From Oscillospiraceae bacterium (GTDB lineage Bacteria; Bacillota; Clostridia; Oscillospirales; Oscillospiraceae): 64,000 nucleotides of DNA. Below the pieces are notes generated by a model that had not been told where the DNA came from, ran no database searches, and saw only the letters and a list, made by a program, of their open reading frames with translations. The DNA is taken from NCBI GenBank assembly GCA_022795735.1, contig JAAWHG010000001.1, forward strand, positions 1 through 64,000, given 5' to 3'. Numbering within the stretch: position 1 is the first letter of the stretch; each line of letters opens with the position of its first letter. This document shows positions 9,189 through 17,903 of the stretch, one piece after another. The position numbers and the translations under genes are program-made.

Positions 9189-10064
9189 ATGATAGAGTTT
9201 TTGAAAGAGCATCCCTTGGCGTTGATTGGAGTTAAAATTGCCATCATTGCGCTGCTGACTTATGTAATTGCATGGATTGCAAAAAAGATTTGGCGACGCA
9301 ACGCCAACAATCAACAAAATCTGTTCCGCAAGTTCATTTTCCACATCATCCGCGCGCTGATCTATCTGACAGGTCTGCTTTTATGCATCGGGCAGATTCC
9401 GCAGCTCTCCAAAGTGCTCAGTACCATTCTCGCCGGTTCCGGCATTTTGGCCTTGGCGCTGTCGCTCTCGGCGCAGGAGTCGCTAAACAATGTCATCAGC
9501 GGCATGTTTATCACCCTGTTCAAGCCCTTTGAGATTGGAGACCGGGTGACCTTAGCCAGCAGCGGCCTCACTGGGACCATTGAGGATATCACCCTCCGTC
9601 ACACCATTGTCAAGACCTTTACCAATACCCGCGTCGTGGTTCCCAACGCGACTATGAACAAAGAGATCATTGAAAACAGCAACCTGATCGACGCCCGGGC
9701 GTCCAGCTTTGTGGATGTGGAAGTCGCCTATGAATCGGATATCGAACAGGCGATGGAGCTTATGGCGGACGTTATCGCCAGCCACCCGTACTATTGGGAT
9801 GTCCGGACAGATGAGGAAATAGAGACCGTCCCTAAAGTCAAGGTCTATATCCGGTCGCTCGGGGAGAGAGGGGTCTCCCTCCGGGCCAATATGTGGACCA
9901 AAACCGTGAGTGAGAATTTTGAGGCGTGCAGCGACGTTCGCCTTGGAATCAAACGAGCCTTTGACCGGGCGGGGATTGAAATTCCCTATACAAAGTATAC
10001 TATCCTGCACCAGAAATCGAAGGTTGAAGAACTAGACAGAGAGGAAGAGGAGGAAAAAGCGTGA
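9189..10064 (+). CDS. MscS family mechanosensitive ion channel
   Basis: This 291-aa small-conductance mechanosensitive channel opens under membrane tension and releases solutes during osmotic downshift. Three N-terminal hydrophobic segments are visible (about 9-28, 50-70 and 80-100). The pore helix region is followed by SAQESLNNVISGMFITLFKPFEIGD, the typical MscS signature, and then the beta domain and the cytoplasmic cage. The start at 9189 is chosen because AAAGGAGAGGG lies just upstream. An in-frame extension to 9132 has no such site and would include the hairpin. It overlaps the racemase gene by 4 nt. Confidence 0.9.
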   Translation: MIEFLKEHPLALIGVKIAIIALLTYVIAWIAKKIWRRNANNQQNLFRKFIFHIIRALIYLTGLLLCIGQIPQLSKVLSTILAGSGILALALSLSAQESLNNVISGMFITLFKPFEIGDRVTLASSGLTGTIEDITLRHTIVKTFTNTRVVVPNATMNKEIIENSNLIDARASSFVDVEVAYESDIEQAMELMADVIASHPYYWDVRTDEEIETVPKVKVYIRSLGERGVSLRANMWTKTVSENFEACSDVRLGIKRAFDRAGIEIPYTKYTILHQKSKVEELDREEEEEKA

Positions 10065-10786
10065 GAAAAACGATAGGGATTCTAGGCGGCATGGGTCCGC
10101 TGGCAACAGCGGACCTGTTTCGCAAAATTGTCTTGCTGACCGACGCTGGGAGCGACAACGAGCACATCCGCATTTATGTTGATAATAACATCCGTATTCC
10201 GGACCGCACGGCGGCAATTCTTTCAGGCGGGCGGGACCCGGTGCCGGAGATGGCGGCGGCCTTGCGGAATCTGGAGGCCTGTGGCGCGGACTGCATTGTC
10301 ATGCCCTGCAATACGGCCCACTATTTTCTGCCCGAGCTCCGGACGATGACGCAAACCCCAATCCTGAGCATGCTGGACATCACGGCGGAGGTCTGCGCAA
10401 AGACCCGTCCCGGAAAGCGGGCCGGAGTTTTGGCGACCCGAGGAACACTTGCGACGGGGCTGTATAACCAAGCTCTGTCAGCCCAGGGTGTGGATTGTCT
10501 GCTGCCCGACAAGCCAGGGCGCGATCTGTTGATGGCAGCTATCTATGACGGCGTTAAAAAGGGCGTGCCGCTTACCCCGATGCGAGATGGCCTTGTTTCG
10601 CTTGTGGAGGATATGACCAACCAAGGGGCGGACTACTTCTTGCTGGCCTGCACTGAGCTTCCCATCGTGCGGGAGGTTTTGGACCTGCCAGGAGATTTTG
10701 TGGACCCCACTACCGAGCTGGCCAAGGCGGCAATTCGCTTCTGCGGCTACCCGCTACGGGAAAGCGGCGCGGGCAAGGAACAATAG
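10061..10786 (+). CDS. aspartate/glutamate racemase family protein
   Basis: This 241-aa cytoplasmic enzyme is of the cofactor-independent amino-acid racemase family. The N-terminus IGILGGMGPLATADLF is characteristic of aspartate racemase-like members. The two catalytic cysteines lie in MPCNTAH (about residue 88) and ACTELP (about residue 194), the arrangement used for two-base proton transfer at C-alpha. It starts with GTG and overlaps the mscS stop codon, with GAGGAGGAAA upstream. Aspartate, glutamate or a broader amino acid could be the substrate. The D-amino acid may serve cell-wall or other uses. Confidence 0.88.
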   Translation: MRKTIGILGGMGPLATADLFRKIVLLTDAGSDNEHIRIYVDNNIRIPDRTAAILSGGRDPVPEMAAALRNLEACGADCIVMPCNTAHYFLPELRTMTQTPILSMLDITAEVCAKTRPGKRAGVLATRGTLATGLYNQALSAQGVDCLLPDKPGRDLLMAAIYDGVKKGVPLTPMRDGLVSLVEDMTNQGADYFLLACTELPIVREVLDLPGDFVDPTTELAKAAIRFCGYPLRESGAGKEQ

Positions 10787-10792
10787 AAGGAT

Positions 10793-11725
10793 TTACAGAT
10801 GGGGAAGGTGGACCCGATATTGGCGAAGCGCTTCCTCATTTTGTGGGTCGCATACCCTCTCGAGCGCCGAGAGCATTCGTTCCCGGTCGTCGGGGAGCCG
10901 GCCATGGACCTGTACGGCATTGGAAGCGCCCAGCATCGCAAAATCAACGGGGATGTCCAGATACCGGATTAATGTCATGACCTCTTCTAATTTCTCAAGC
11001 TCGCTTTCTTCCTCCCAATTGCCCGCTTGAATTTCCTGATACAGTTCCGATTCCGGGAAAATTGTCAGCATGGACGAGCCGATCAGCTTTGGGTGGGTTT
11101 GGCTGAAGAGCTGCGCGCTGTCGAACGCTCCTTTTACGCCCCGCCCGTTGCCGGAGATTCCCGCGAGATAGAAGAAGTTGTAGGAAATGCCGGCTTCATC
11201 CAGCCGTTGGGTCTGCTCCAAAATTGCCCGCGCAGGATAACCCTTACGCATAAAGGCGAGCGCGTCGCTGTCTCCTGTTTCCACGCCGATGGTCAGACCG
11301 TCATATCCCAGGCGGCGAAGAGCCTTGAGTTGTTCGTCCGTCTTTCGGGAGATGTCGGTTACACGGGAAAAACAGCCGATACTTTCACATTCCGGAAAGT
11401 ATTTGCGGACTGCCCCGGCAATTGCTTCCAGTCTGTGAAAGTGCAGGATAAACGGGTTTGCGCCAACCAGAAAGACCCGGATGATGTTTCGGGATGGGAC
11501 GCCCAACAGATTGTCCCGCAGCTTTCCCAGCGGAGAATGAAGCAGCATCTGTGCCTCCGCCAAATCCGCGTCTATCGTTTCCATTGGGGTCATGCGGAAT
11601 TGAAATGGCAGCCCGTCGTATAAGGTGCAGAATTTGCAGTTGTGGTGGGTGCAGCCCGCCGTGACCTCAAGCAACAGGGATTGCGCCTCATAGGGCGGAC
11701 GCCAGATAGTTCCAGTGTAGTGCAT
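10793..11725 (-). CDS. radical SAM protein (COG1032-like, CX4CX2C type)
   Basis: This 310-aa protein has the iron-sulfur cluster motif CTHHNCKFC near residues 25-33, with CX4CX2C spacing. That spacing differs from the classic CX3CX2C and fits a subgroup of radical SAM proteins whose start resembles GTIWRPPYEA. The downstream TIM-barrel has GVETGDSDAL (SAM-binding GxETG-like strand) around residue 160. The family cleaves S-adenosylmethionine to make a radical, but the substrate here is unknown. It is divergent from the HxlR gene across a 165-nt region with an operator-like dyad, so HxlR may control it. The RBS AAAGGAG is present. Confidence 0.82.
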   Translation of the reverse strand: MHYTGTIWRPPYEAQSLLLEVTAGCTHHNCKFCTLYDGLPFQFRMTPMETIDADLAEAQMLLHSPLGKLRDNLLGVPSRNIIRVFLVGANPFILHFHRLEAIAGAVRKYFPECESIGCFSRVTDISRKTDEQLKALRRLGYDGLTIGVETGDSDALAFMRKGYPARAILEQTQRLDEAGISYNFFYLAGISGNGRGVKGAFDSAQLFSQTHPKLIGSSMLTIFPESELYQEIQAGNWEEESELEKLEEVMTLIRYLDIPVDFAMLGASNAVQVHGRLPDDRERMLSALERVCDPQNEEALRQYRVHLPHL

Positions 11726-11792
11726 ATTGTCAGCTCCTTTCTGGCAATATGCTACAACGTCTGCGATTTCTCCGCAAGAACTGTCTTTTTTT

Positions 11793-11818
11793 AGTAATAC
11801 GATTCTTTTTCGTACTAT
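11793..11818. promoter_or_regulatory. operator-like dyad between radical SAM and hxlR genes
   Basis: AGTAATACGA (11793-11802) is followed after a T-rich stretch by TCGTACTAT (11810-11818). The halves are near-inverted copies with one base offset. GTAC/AGTA-type dyads are known for HxlR-family regulators such as YodB. The assignment to the adjacent HxlR protein is inference. Confidence 0.4.
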
Positions 11819-11838
11819 CTATCTCAAAAGAACCTATC

Positions 11839-11866
11839 TTGCTTTTTCGCGGAGGTCTGGTATAAT
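11839..11866 (+). promoter_or_regulatory. sigma-A promoter of the hxlR gene
   Basis: TTGCTT (11839-11844), 16 nt and TATAAT (11861-11866) preceded by TGG form an extended -10 promoter 24 nt before the start codon. Confidence 0.6.
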
Positions 11867-11890
11867 TCAGATACTGGGAGGCGGGTGGCA

Positions 11891-12271
11891 ATGGCGAAAA
11901 ACAAATTCCAAAATGAAAAGACAATGGCGCGGTGCGTTCCCATGAGCAGCCTGCAAGCCGTGCTGAGCGGCAAGTGGAAGATTCTGATACTCTGGTATGT
12001 CTCATTTTATAAGGTCGAGCGGTTTGGCAGCCTGATGCGGCGTTTGGACGGCATTACCCAATCTACTTTGACCAAACAGCTCCGGGAGCTGGAACAGGAC
12101 GGATTTCTCCACCGGACGGTTTATCCCGAGGTCCCCCCAAAGGTGGAATACACCTTGACCGGCCTTGGGGAAAGCTTTGTACCCGTTTTAAACCAGATGA
12201 TGGCATGGAGCGAGACGCACCTCTGTCCGCCAGGTTATGTGAATCCGTACAAAGAGCAGGGAAGTCTTTAG
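11891..12271 (+). CDS. HxlR family winged-helix transcriptional regulator
   Basis: This 126-aa DNA-binding protein has the conserved HxlR core GKWKILILWYV, FGSLMRRLDGITQSTLTKQLRELEQDGFLHR and PPKVEYTLTGLGES. Such regulators sense redox stress, electrophiles or aldehydes, often through cysteines; one Cys is near residue 15 and one near the C-terminus. I start at ATG 11891 because GGGAGG lies 8 nt upstream, whereas the GTG at 11885 is only 2 nt from it. It is divergent from the radical SAM gene and its last bases overlap the convergent lipoprotein gene by 4 nt. Confidence 0.9.
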   Translation: MAKNKFQNEKTMARCVPMSSLQAVLSGKWKILILWYVSFYKVERFGSLMRRLDGITQSTLTKQLRELEQDGFLHRTVYPEVPPKVEYTLTGLGESFVPVLNQMMAWSETHLCPPGYVNPYKEQGSL

Positions 12272-12927
12272 CTTTCAGGAAGGACTTCGGTTACTTCGAC
12301 AATAATATCGCTGAAAAAGGCTTGGATTTCCTCCGCTGAGCCGCAGGTGAACGGCTCATAATTTACAAAAACACCGGATGCGGAAACGGCATGATTTTCA
12401 CCGGCGGTGAAGGTTACGGCTGCCGGAACAGCGTTATCATAAGTGTACAGATAGATTACGTTTTTATCAGCTTTATCATTAACAAACGTTTTTCCAGCTG
12501 TACATAGGCTGGTCGCGGCTAGGTTTTCAGCGCCGCCCATCGCGTTGATTTGCGTCATCAAGGAGCTTAGATATCTCTGGGTGAGGAAGGACCGGATTTC
12601 TTCCGAGACATGGCCAAGATTATTCAGTTCTGCCATAGCCGCCAGGGATTGATCGGGAATCGTAATCGCGTATACAGCTTTTGGCGTTGTGAAATCTCCG
12701 GCGCTTATGTTTTGAAGAATAGACTTTATTTCGCTGTCGCTGGTATAGGCGGCGATATACGCTTCCGACTGTGTCATTTCGGACATAAGCTGAATGATTT
12801 CCAAGCCCTGGTCATATAGGGATTGTGCGTTTCGCTTATTTTTTTCACAGGAAGCAAGGGCGAATACCGACGCATAGATACCAACAATGATTGATATGGA
12901 TAAACACAATTGATTTACTCGTTTCAC
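12268..12927 (-). CDS. predicted lipoprotein of unknown function
   Basis: This 219-aa protein is not recognised. With a GTG start at 12927 (GGAGGG 9 nt upstream) the N-terminus is a signal peptide ending in the lipobox LASC, so it is probably a membrane-anchored extracellular lipoprotein. The rest is mixed helix and strand with no repeats or metal motifs. A longer reading frame to 13014 would start inside the strong hairpin and is unlikely. It overlaps the convergent hxlR gene by 4 nt and follows hom on the same strand beyond the hairpin. Confidence 0.6.
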   Translation of the reverse strand: MKRVNQLCLSISIIVGIYASVFALASCEKNKRNAQSLYDQGLEIIQLMSEMTQSEAYIAAYTSDSEIKSILQNISAGDFTTPKAVYAITIPDQSLAAMAELNNLGHVSEEIRSFLTQRYLSSLMTQINAMGGAENLAATSLCTAGKTFVNDKADKNVIYLYTYDNAVPAAVTFTAGENHAVSASGVFVNYEPFTCGSAEEIQAFFSDIIVEVTEVLPES

Positions 12928-12973
12928 AGCGGCTTCCCTCCAAATAATTCTTTGTTTTTCAAATCTGATGATA

Positions 12974-13020
12974 GGCAGCGTGCCCTCTCCGCTTGACAGG
13001 AACGGAGAGGGCACGCTGCC
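12974..13020 (-). terminator. 18-bp hairpin downstream of hom
   Basis: A perfect 18-bp GC-rich inverted repeat (12974-12991 with 13003-13020, 11-nt loop) begins 8 nt after the hom stop codon. There is no clear T run on either side, so it may be an RNA 3'-end stabiliser or an atypical terminator. Confidence 0.6.
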
Positions 13021-13027
13021 ATATCGG

Positions 13028-14206
13028 TCAATCTAACAGCGGAATGGCCGACATCATCTTTAGCCCGCCTTGGCGCAGAGCGTCCAACTGAGCAAAGGGA
13101 AGGGGAGCGGTGACATAAGCGCCCGGCTGCCCATCAACGGACTCGGTGCCGTTAAAAGGACGGTCTGTCCGGACGTACCAGCGCAGAGGCAGCGAGGAAA
13201 AGTCGCCGGTCTCTTCTGGCTTTGCCTCTTCCCACTCAATTTCCCGCCGGGCTTCATCGTGCAGGAGGCAGTCCACAATGTCGCCTACCGCTGCGCTAGC
13301 TGTGGGCAGCTTTCCGGCGCCGCGCCCATAGAACATCACGTCGCCCACCGCGTTGCCGCGAATTTGCACAGCATTGAAGACGTCCTCAACGCTGAAAAGG
13401 GGGCTGTTGCTGGCTACCAAATGGGGGGAGACGTAAAGGGTCAGCTTTCCATCCGCCCGCCGCAGCGCGCGGCCCAAAAGTTTAATTTTCCGGCCCAGCG
13501 CCTCGGCTCCCGCCACATCCTCGGCGGAAACGTCCCGAATACCTTGGGTAAAAATTTTCTCCGGGTAGACGTGCTGGCCAAAAGCCAGGGCGGACAAAAT
13601 ACAGAGCTTCCGGCAGGTGTCAACGCCGTCCACATCGGCGGACGGGTCGGCCTCGGCGTAGCCTCTGTCCTGTGCGTCCCGGAGCACCTCGTCAAAGGTC
13701 AAACCCTCCCGAATCATCTTGGTGAGGATATAGTTGGTGGTGCCGTTGATAATGCCGCAGACCTCTTCAATCCGGTTGCCGCAGAGGCAGAAGGTCAGAG
13801 GCCGCAGCACCGGGATGCCGCCGCCGACGCTGGCCTCAAAGAGGAAATTACAGTTGTGCTCCCGCGCGAGGTTGAGCAGTTCCAGGCCGTGCGACGCAAC
13901 AAGCGCCTTGTTGGCAGTGACGACATGCTTACCGGCTTTCAGCGCGCGGGTGGTGAGGTCCAGCGCCGCGCCGCAGCCGCCGATGCACTCCGCAACGACC
14001 TTCACCTCTGGGTCGTTTTCAATGACGGAGAAATCCTGGACCATGCGGTCACAGTAAGGGCTGCCGGGAAATTCCCGCCGTACCAAAATATATTTGAGCT
14101 CAGCCGGTTGACCGGTCCGGCGGCGGATATCCTCCTGGTTCAGGTCCAGCACCTCCGCTATGCCGGAGCCGACGGTGCCGAAGCCTAGAATCGCAATTTT
14201 AGCCAT
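13028..14206 (-). CDS. hom: homoserine dehydrogenase
   Basis: This 392-aa enzyme reduces aspartate semialdehyde to homoserine with NAD(P)H, the branch step to threonine and methionine. The Rossmann motif GFGTVGSG is at residues 8-15, the catalytic region has VTANKALV and GGGIPVLRPL, the substrate loop is INGTTNYILTKM, and the family signature EADPSADVDG is near residue 200. The usual Gram-positive enzyme (about 430 aa) ends in an ACT domain. Here the tail after about residue 330 is short and does not show a full ACT domain. A free-standing ACT protein lies in the same operon. The start is at ATG 14206, with AAGGAG 8 nt upstream. Confidence 0.93.
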   Translation of the reverse strand: MAKIAILGFGTVGSGIAEVLDLNQEDIRRRTGQPAELKYILVRREFPGSPYCDRMVQDFSVIENDPEVKVVAECIGGCGAALDLTTRALKAGKHVVTANKALVASHGLELLNLAREHNCNFLFEASVGGGIPVLRPLTFCLCGNRIEEVCGIINGTTNYILTKMIREGLTFDEVLRDAQDRGYAEADPSADVDGVDTCRKLCILSALAFGQHVYPEKIFTQGIRDVSAEDVAGAEALGRKIKLLGRALRRADGKLTLYVSPHLVASNSPLFSVEDVFNAVQIRGNAVGDVMFYGRGAGKLPTASAAVGDIVDCLLHDEARREIEWEEAKPEETGDFSSLPLRWYVRTDRPFNGTESVDGQPGAYVTAPLPFAQLDALRQGGLKMMSAIPLLD

Positions 14207-14233
14207 GGTGGTCACTCCTTCTTGAGATTGCCG

Positions 14234-15424
14234 TCACTGCGGATTGTTGGCGGCGGCAAAAATCATGCGCATATCGTCCCGGTCCAACACCTGAAAGGTG
14301 CCGATGGTCCGTGTCCTCTGAAAGCTGCACAGGTCGGCCAGCTCATCAATGACAGCCTCTTCCTGCTTGCCGGCCAATTTGGCCAGACTGGTGGGCATTC
14401 CCAGAGAACGAAAATATGCCTCCGACGCGGTGATACCCTGCTGTGCGGCATCCTCGTCTGAGGAGCTGTCGCCGGTGCCCCAGACGTTTCTGGCGTACCG
14501 GGCAAAACGCGCCGTGTCGGTCTGGCAGACATAACGCGCCCACGAACCCCAAATGGCCGCGAGACAGGCTCCATGCGCCTTATCAAATTTTGCGCCCAAC
14601 GCCTGACTAAGCTGGTGAGGGGCGAAATCCTTCTTTCCGCCCAGGCCGGTCAGCCCGTTGTGGGAAAGGCTGCCGCACCAGTAGATTTCGCTCATGGCGT
14701 GTAGATTGCCGGGGTCCTTCACCACCTCCCGTCCGTTGCGAATTACAACGCGGAGCAGGCCTTCGGCAAACTCGTCGGTGACTTCATTATCGGTGAAGGG
14801 GTTAAAATAGCGGTCCAGGGTGTGCATCATGATGTCGGTTACACCGCAGGCCGCTTGGTAGGGAGGAAGGGAAGCGGCAAGGGCCGGGTCAAGGATGGCA
14901 AAACGCGGGCGGTTGAGCTGGGTAGTCAGACCGCGCTTGATGCCGCTCTCTTCGTCGGTGAGCACCGCAGAGTCGCTGGTCTCACTGCCGGCGGCGGGGA
15001 TGGTGGTGACCGCGCCGACAGGAAGAGAGGTGGTCAGCTCCGCGGGCTTGAGCCAGATGTCGCGCCAGATGTCCTTTTCCGGATTGACAGCGCCATGTGC
15101 AATCGCTTTTGCGGTATCAATGGTGCTGCCGCCGCCGATGGCAAGAATAAAGTCGGACTTCCCATCCATAGCCTTACGAATGCCCTCTCGGGCCAGAGCG
15201 ACGCGTGGGTTGGGCTGAACGCCGCCCAGGGTTTCGACGGCGAGGCCGTGCTCCCGCAGCTGCTTGCAGATCCGGTCGAGCAGCCCGGATTTTCTGGCGC
15301 TGCCAAGCCCATACACCACCAGGACGCGGCTGCCGCCGTATTTTTCAACATACGCGGAGACCTGATCCGCTGCGCCGGCGCCGAAGACCACCTCTGTGGG
15401 AACGTGATAGGTAAATTCTCTCAA
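14234..15424 (-). CDS. iron-containing alcohol dehydrogenase
   Basis: This 396-aa NAD(P)-dependent dehydrogenase is of the Fe-ADH (butanol dehydrogenase/YqhD-like) group. The N-terminal TEVVFGAGAADQV and the nucleotide-binding GGGSTIDTAKAIAHGA (about 97-112) are clear. The metal ligands fit Asp and His in GVTDIMMHTLDRYF (about 195-208) and His in the FDKAHGACLA segment. It interconverts an alcohol and an aldehyde, but the substrate is unknown. It sits between the ACT gene (12 nt) and hom (27 nt) on the same strand, which suggests co-transcription. A link to aspartate-family metabolism is only suggested by position. Confidence 0.88.
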   Translation of the reverse strand: MREFTYHVPTEVVFGAGAADQVSAYVEKYGGSRVLVVYGLGSARKSGLLDRICKQLREHGLAVETLGGVQPNPRVALAREGIRKAMDGKSDFILAIGGGSTIDTAKAIAHGAVNPEKDIWRDIWLKPAELTTSLPVGAVTTIPAAGSETSDSAVLTDEESGIKRGLTTQLNRPRFAILDPALAASLPPYQAACGVTDIMMHTLDRYFNPFTDNEVTDEFAEGLLRVVIRNGREVVKDPGNLHAMSEIYWCGSLSHNGLTGLGGKKDFAPHQLSQALGAKFDKAHGACLAAIWGSWARYVCQTDTARFARYARNVWGTGDSSSDEDAAQQGITASEAYFRSLGMPTSLAKLAGKQEEAVIDELADLCSFQRTRTIGTFQVLDRDDMRMIFAAANNPQ

Positions 15425-15436
15425 TGCAATCTCTCC

Positions 15437-15886
15437 TTATCCGGCGACGATTTCAGCTTTAACAACGCCCTGCTGGCCGGTAATTTGTTTGAGAAGCTCT
15501 TCAACGGGGCATAAAAGATCTGTGGTCTCGGCGGAGATGGTGACCATCGCCACGCCGTTGTTGGGAATGGACTGATTGATGGTCAAAATGTTCGCGCCGT
15601 TGGAGGCGAAGATGGATAGAATCCCAGACAAATGACCCGAACGGTCCATCAGGAGCACCTGAAAGGTGATAATCCGTCCGGACATCAGGTTTTGAAAGGG
15701 AAGGATGCTGTCCCGGTATTTGTAAAATGCGCTGCGGCTGATGCCCACAGCATGGGCCGCGTCGTTGACGGTGGACGCCTCGCCGGTCTGAAGCCTCCGT
15801 TTGGCCTCTGCCACTTTCAGAAACACGTCGGGCAGGGCGGAAGCCTCTACAATATAGTATTTCGGCAACTTTTTCAAACCATACAC
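15437..15886 (-). CDS. ACT domain protein, PheB/UPF0735 type
   Basis: This 149-aa protein has an N-terminal region with a helix-turn-helix-like stretch (STVNDAAHAVGISRSAFYKY, about 39-58) and a C-terminal ACT domain (about 70-145, QVLLMDRSGHLSGILSIFASNGANILTINQ). ACT domains bind amino acids. PheB-type proteins are often encoded next to hom. It is the first gene of the ACT-ADH-hom unit, so an amino-acid sensing role for the pathway is plausible. The start is ambiguous: ATG 15886 lies only a few nt from GAGGTG, and a TTG three codons further in is better spaced. Confidence 0.8.
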   Translation of the reverse strand: MYGLKKLPKYYIVEASALPDVFLKVAEAKRRLQTGEASTVNDAAHAVGISRSAFYKYRDSILPFQNLMSGRIITFQVLLMDRSGHLSGILSIFASNGANILTINQSIPNNGVAMVTISAETTDLLCPVEELLKQITGQQGVVKAEIVAG

Positions 15887-15942
15887 CTCGTTACGCAGAC
15901 AGATTGTCCGTTTGCTGTGCGCAACTGTGCGCCATAGACGTT

Positions 15943-15971
15943 ATCCTAACATAAATTTCTGCAAAAAGCAA
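15943..15971 (-). promoter_or_regulatory. promoter of the ACT-ADH-hom unit
   Basis: On the minus strand, TTGCTT (15966-15971), 17 nt and TAGGAT (15943-15948) with an upstream TG. The leader then contains a small GCGCA/TGCGC hairpin (about 15920-15933). Confidence 0.5.
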
Positions 15972-15994
15972 CACTTTTTTAGGAGGGCGAGAAA

Positions 15995-17062
15995 ATGAAA
16001 AAAACGCAGCTCATCCGTCTTGCCCTCTGGACTGTGGGCGGAGCGGCGGCGGTTTGGCTGGGGGTTCGCTTTCTGCTGCCGCTGCTGCTCCCATTTTTGG
16101 TCGGGCTGTTGGCGGCGCGATTGACGCTGGGGCCGGTGCGCTTCCTCCGGCGGCGGGGGAGATTGCCCAACTGGCTGTCCTCCGCCCTCGTCATTTTGGG
16201 AATCTATTCCCTTCTGGGACTGGGGCTCTATTGGCTCTGCCGGCTGGCCTGTGGAGAATTGGCACGCTTTTCCCAGGAACTGCCGCTGCTGCTGCAATCC
16301 ATGGCAGAACCAGTTGGACGTCTCCACAGTTGGATGAACGGTCTAATCAACTGCGCGCCAGAACTTTTACAGCAGACGCTGCGGGAGAGCGTTGACAGTT
16401 TCTTCTCCAGTGGCAGGCTTTTGGCGGAAAAGGGGTATTCCTGGCTCTTCTCCCTTGCATCCGGGGCTATAGCGGGATTACCAGACCTGGTGCTGTTTTT
16501 GGTGACCATGGTGGCATCCAGCGTTATGTTCTCCAATCAATACGACGCACTCGGGGATCTGGCGATAAAAAAACTGCCCAGGACCTTTTTGGATAAATGT
16601 GAAATGATTTCCGCCGGATTAAAAGGGACTTTTTCGGCCTGGCTAAAGGCAGAGCTTCAACTGCTGGGCATTATTTTCCTGCTGCTTACCGCAGGCCTTA
16701 TGCTGCTGCGAGTAGGCTATCCGCTGCTCTTTGGCGCGCTGATTTCGGTGCTAGACGCTTTACCAGTCTTCGGGGCGGGAGTCGTGCTGCTGCCGTGGAG
16801 CGGATTTTGCTTCCTGCGAGGGGAGAGCGGGCTAGGGACGGGCCTGTTACTGCTCTGTGCCGCCGCCTATCTAGTCCGCACAACGCTGGAACCCCGTATG
16901 GTGGGGCGGCAGGTGGGGATGAACCCGCTTTTGACTCTGCTGGCCCTGTATGTTGGCTATAAGTTGTTGGGTGTCCTGGGGATGCTGATTTTCCCTGCTG
17001 GGGCCATGCTTGTCAAGCAGCTCTGGGATCATGCTGGTCCCGAAAGCTGGCGTAAAAAGTAA
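15995..17062 (+). CDS. ytvI: AI-2E/YtvI-type sporulation membrane protein
   Basis: This 355-aa polytopic protein has about eight hydrophobic segments and the permease-like layout of the AI-2E transporter (UPF0118) family. The early paired helices (LLLPLLLPFLVGLLAARLT), the central helical loop with QTLRESVDSFFSSG, and the C-terminal PVFGAGVVLLPW plus LEPRMVGRQVGMNPLLTLLALYVGYKLLG block match YtvI, an integral membrane protein made during sporulation in relatives. The RBS AGGAGGG precedes the ATG. It is alone in its orientation here. The family assignment is firm; the sporulation subtype is inferred from similarity. Confidence 0.8.
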   Translation: MKKTQLIRLALWTVGGAAAVWLGVRFLLPLLLPFLVGLLAARLTLGPVRFLRRRGRLPNWLSSALVILGIYSLLGLGLYWLCRLACGELARFSQELPLLLQSMAEPVGRLHSWMNGLINCAPELLQQTLRESVDSFFSSGRLLAEKGYSWLFSLASGAIAGLPDLVLFLVTMVASSVMFSNQYDALGDLAIKKLPRTFLDKCEMISAGLKGTFSAWLKAELQLLGIIFLLLTAGLMLLRVGYPLLFGALISVLDALPVFGAGVVLLPWSGFCFLRGESGLGTGLLLLCAAAYLVRTTLEPRMVGRQVGMNPLLTLLALYVGYKLLGVLGMLIFPAGAMLVKQLWDHAGPESWRKK

Positions 17063-17125
17063 ATATAAGTTCAACCTCTGACTGACTGTTATTGGGAACA
17101 GAAGTTTGCTAAAGATCGCGTTTTA

Positions 17126-17308
17126 TTAGGAAAACACACTGTCAAAAGAATTTGATGCTTTGGCGGGGGGACAGCCCATCTCAACAGTGTCAGCGGTTTT
17201 GATTGCAATGCATCCGGCAATTCTGTGGCACTCGTCTGCAAACTTGAAATGAACAATGATATTGCTGTTTTTGTAAACCGTGAGTAATGAAATGAGATAA
17301 GCTGCCAT
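17126..17308 (-). CDS. small unrecognised reading frame in the AT-rich island
   Basis: This 60-aa frame is not recognised. It has a weak AAAGGT ribosome site before the ATG and several Cys and His residues, but no domain I can name. It lies just downstream of the truncated MATE gene in the same orientation, so it could be a real small gene, part of a larger broken gene, or chance. Confidence 0.3.
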   Translation of the reverse strand: MAAYLISLLTVYKNSNIIVHFKFADECHRIAGCIAIKTADTVEMGCPPAKASNSFDSVFS

Positions 17309-17336
17309 AATACTACCTTTGATAATTTGTTCTGTC

Positions 17337-17882
17337 TTATCTTTCTATCCTTTCTTGTTTTTTGTTTCTAAAAAGCAAGACAAGTACAACGCAGGCAGTT
17401 AGCCCTTCTCCTATTGAGTGACAGAGCCAAATTACTTTTCCGCCAAAAATAACTGGAAGAATAAAAATTAGTATTGGTGGAAATATAAGGCTACGAGAAA
17501 AAGAAATTAAAAAAGCCTTTGTCGTCCTTTGAGTTGATTGCCAGTAGGAAATCATCAAGATATTATATCCAGCTAAGAAAAATCCACAGAAATAAGGGAT
17601 GCTCTTGCTGGTCATAAAATCAATAAGTTTTGTGTCTTCTGGAGTGAAAATAGAGAAAAAATAAGAAGAGAAAAACAAAATGAACAGGTAGAACAGGACA
17701 CCAATACTTAAAAAAATTTTTGCTGCGAAACGGCGTATATTTTGGTTTCTAGTATCTTCACCTGTTCCTGTAAAGTAGCTAAAAACAGGTTGTAGTCCCT
17801 CAGCCATTCCCAAAAAGATAGTAGAAATAATCAGCATCAAGTACCCCAGAGCCTTATTCAATGGTGTGTTTACCATTGTCAA
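17337..17882 (-). pseudogene. truncated MATE family efflux transporter (C-terminal half only)
   Basis: The 181-residue frame matches the second half of a MATE/MepA-type multidrug exporter: GMAEGLQPVFSYFTGTGEDTRNQNIRR, then FSIFTPED, ISYWQSTQRTTKAFLISFSRSLIFPPILI and the final helices. A complete protein is about 450 residues, so the first 240 or so, including the first helical bundle, are missing. The frame begins only 21 nt after the PPOX stop codon with no ribosome site, so there is no room for the lost part. It is most simply a remnant left by a deletion. It is AT-rich like its neighbours and unlike the flanking genome. Confidence 0.75.
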
Positions 17883-17903
17883 GCGATGTTTTGGTTACTG
17901 CTT

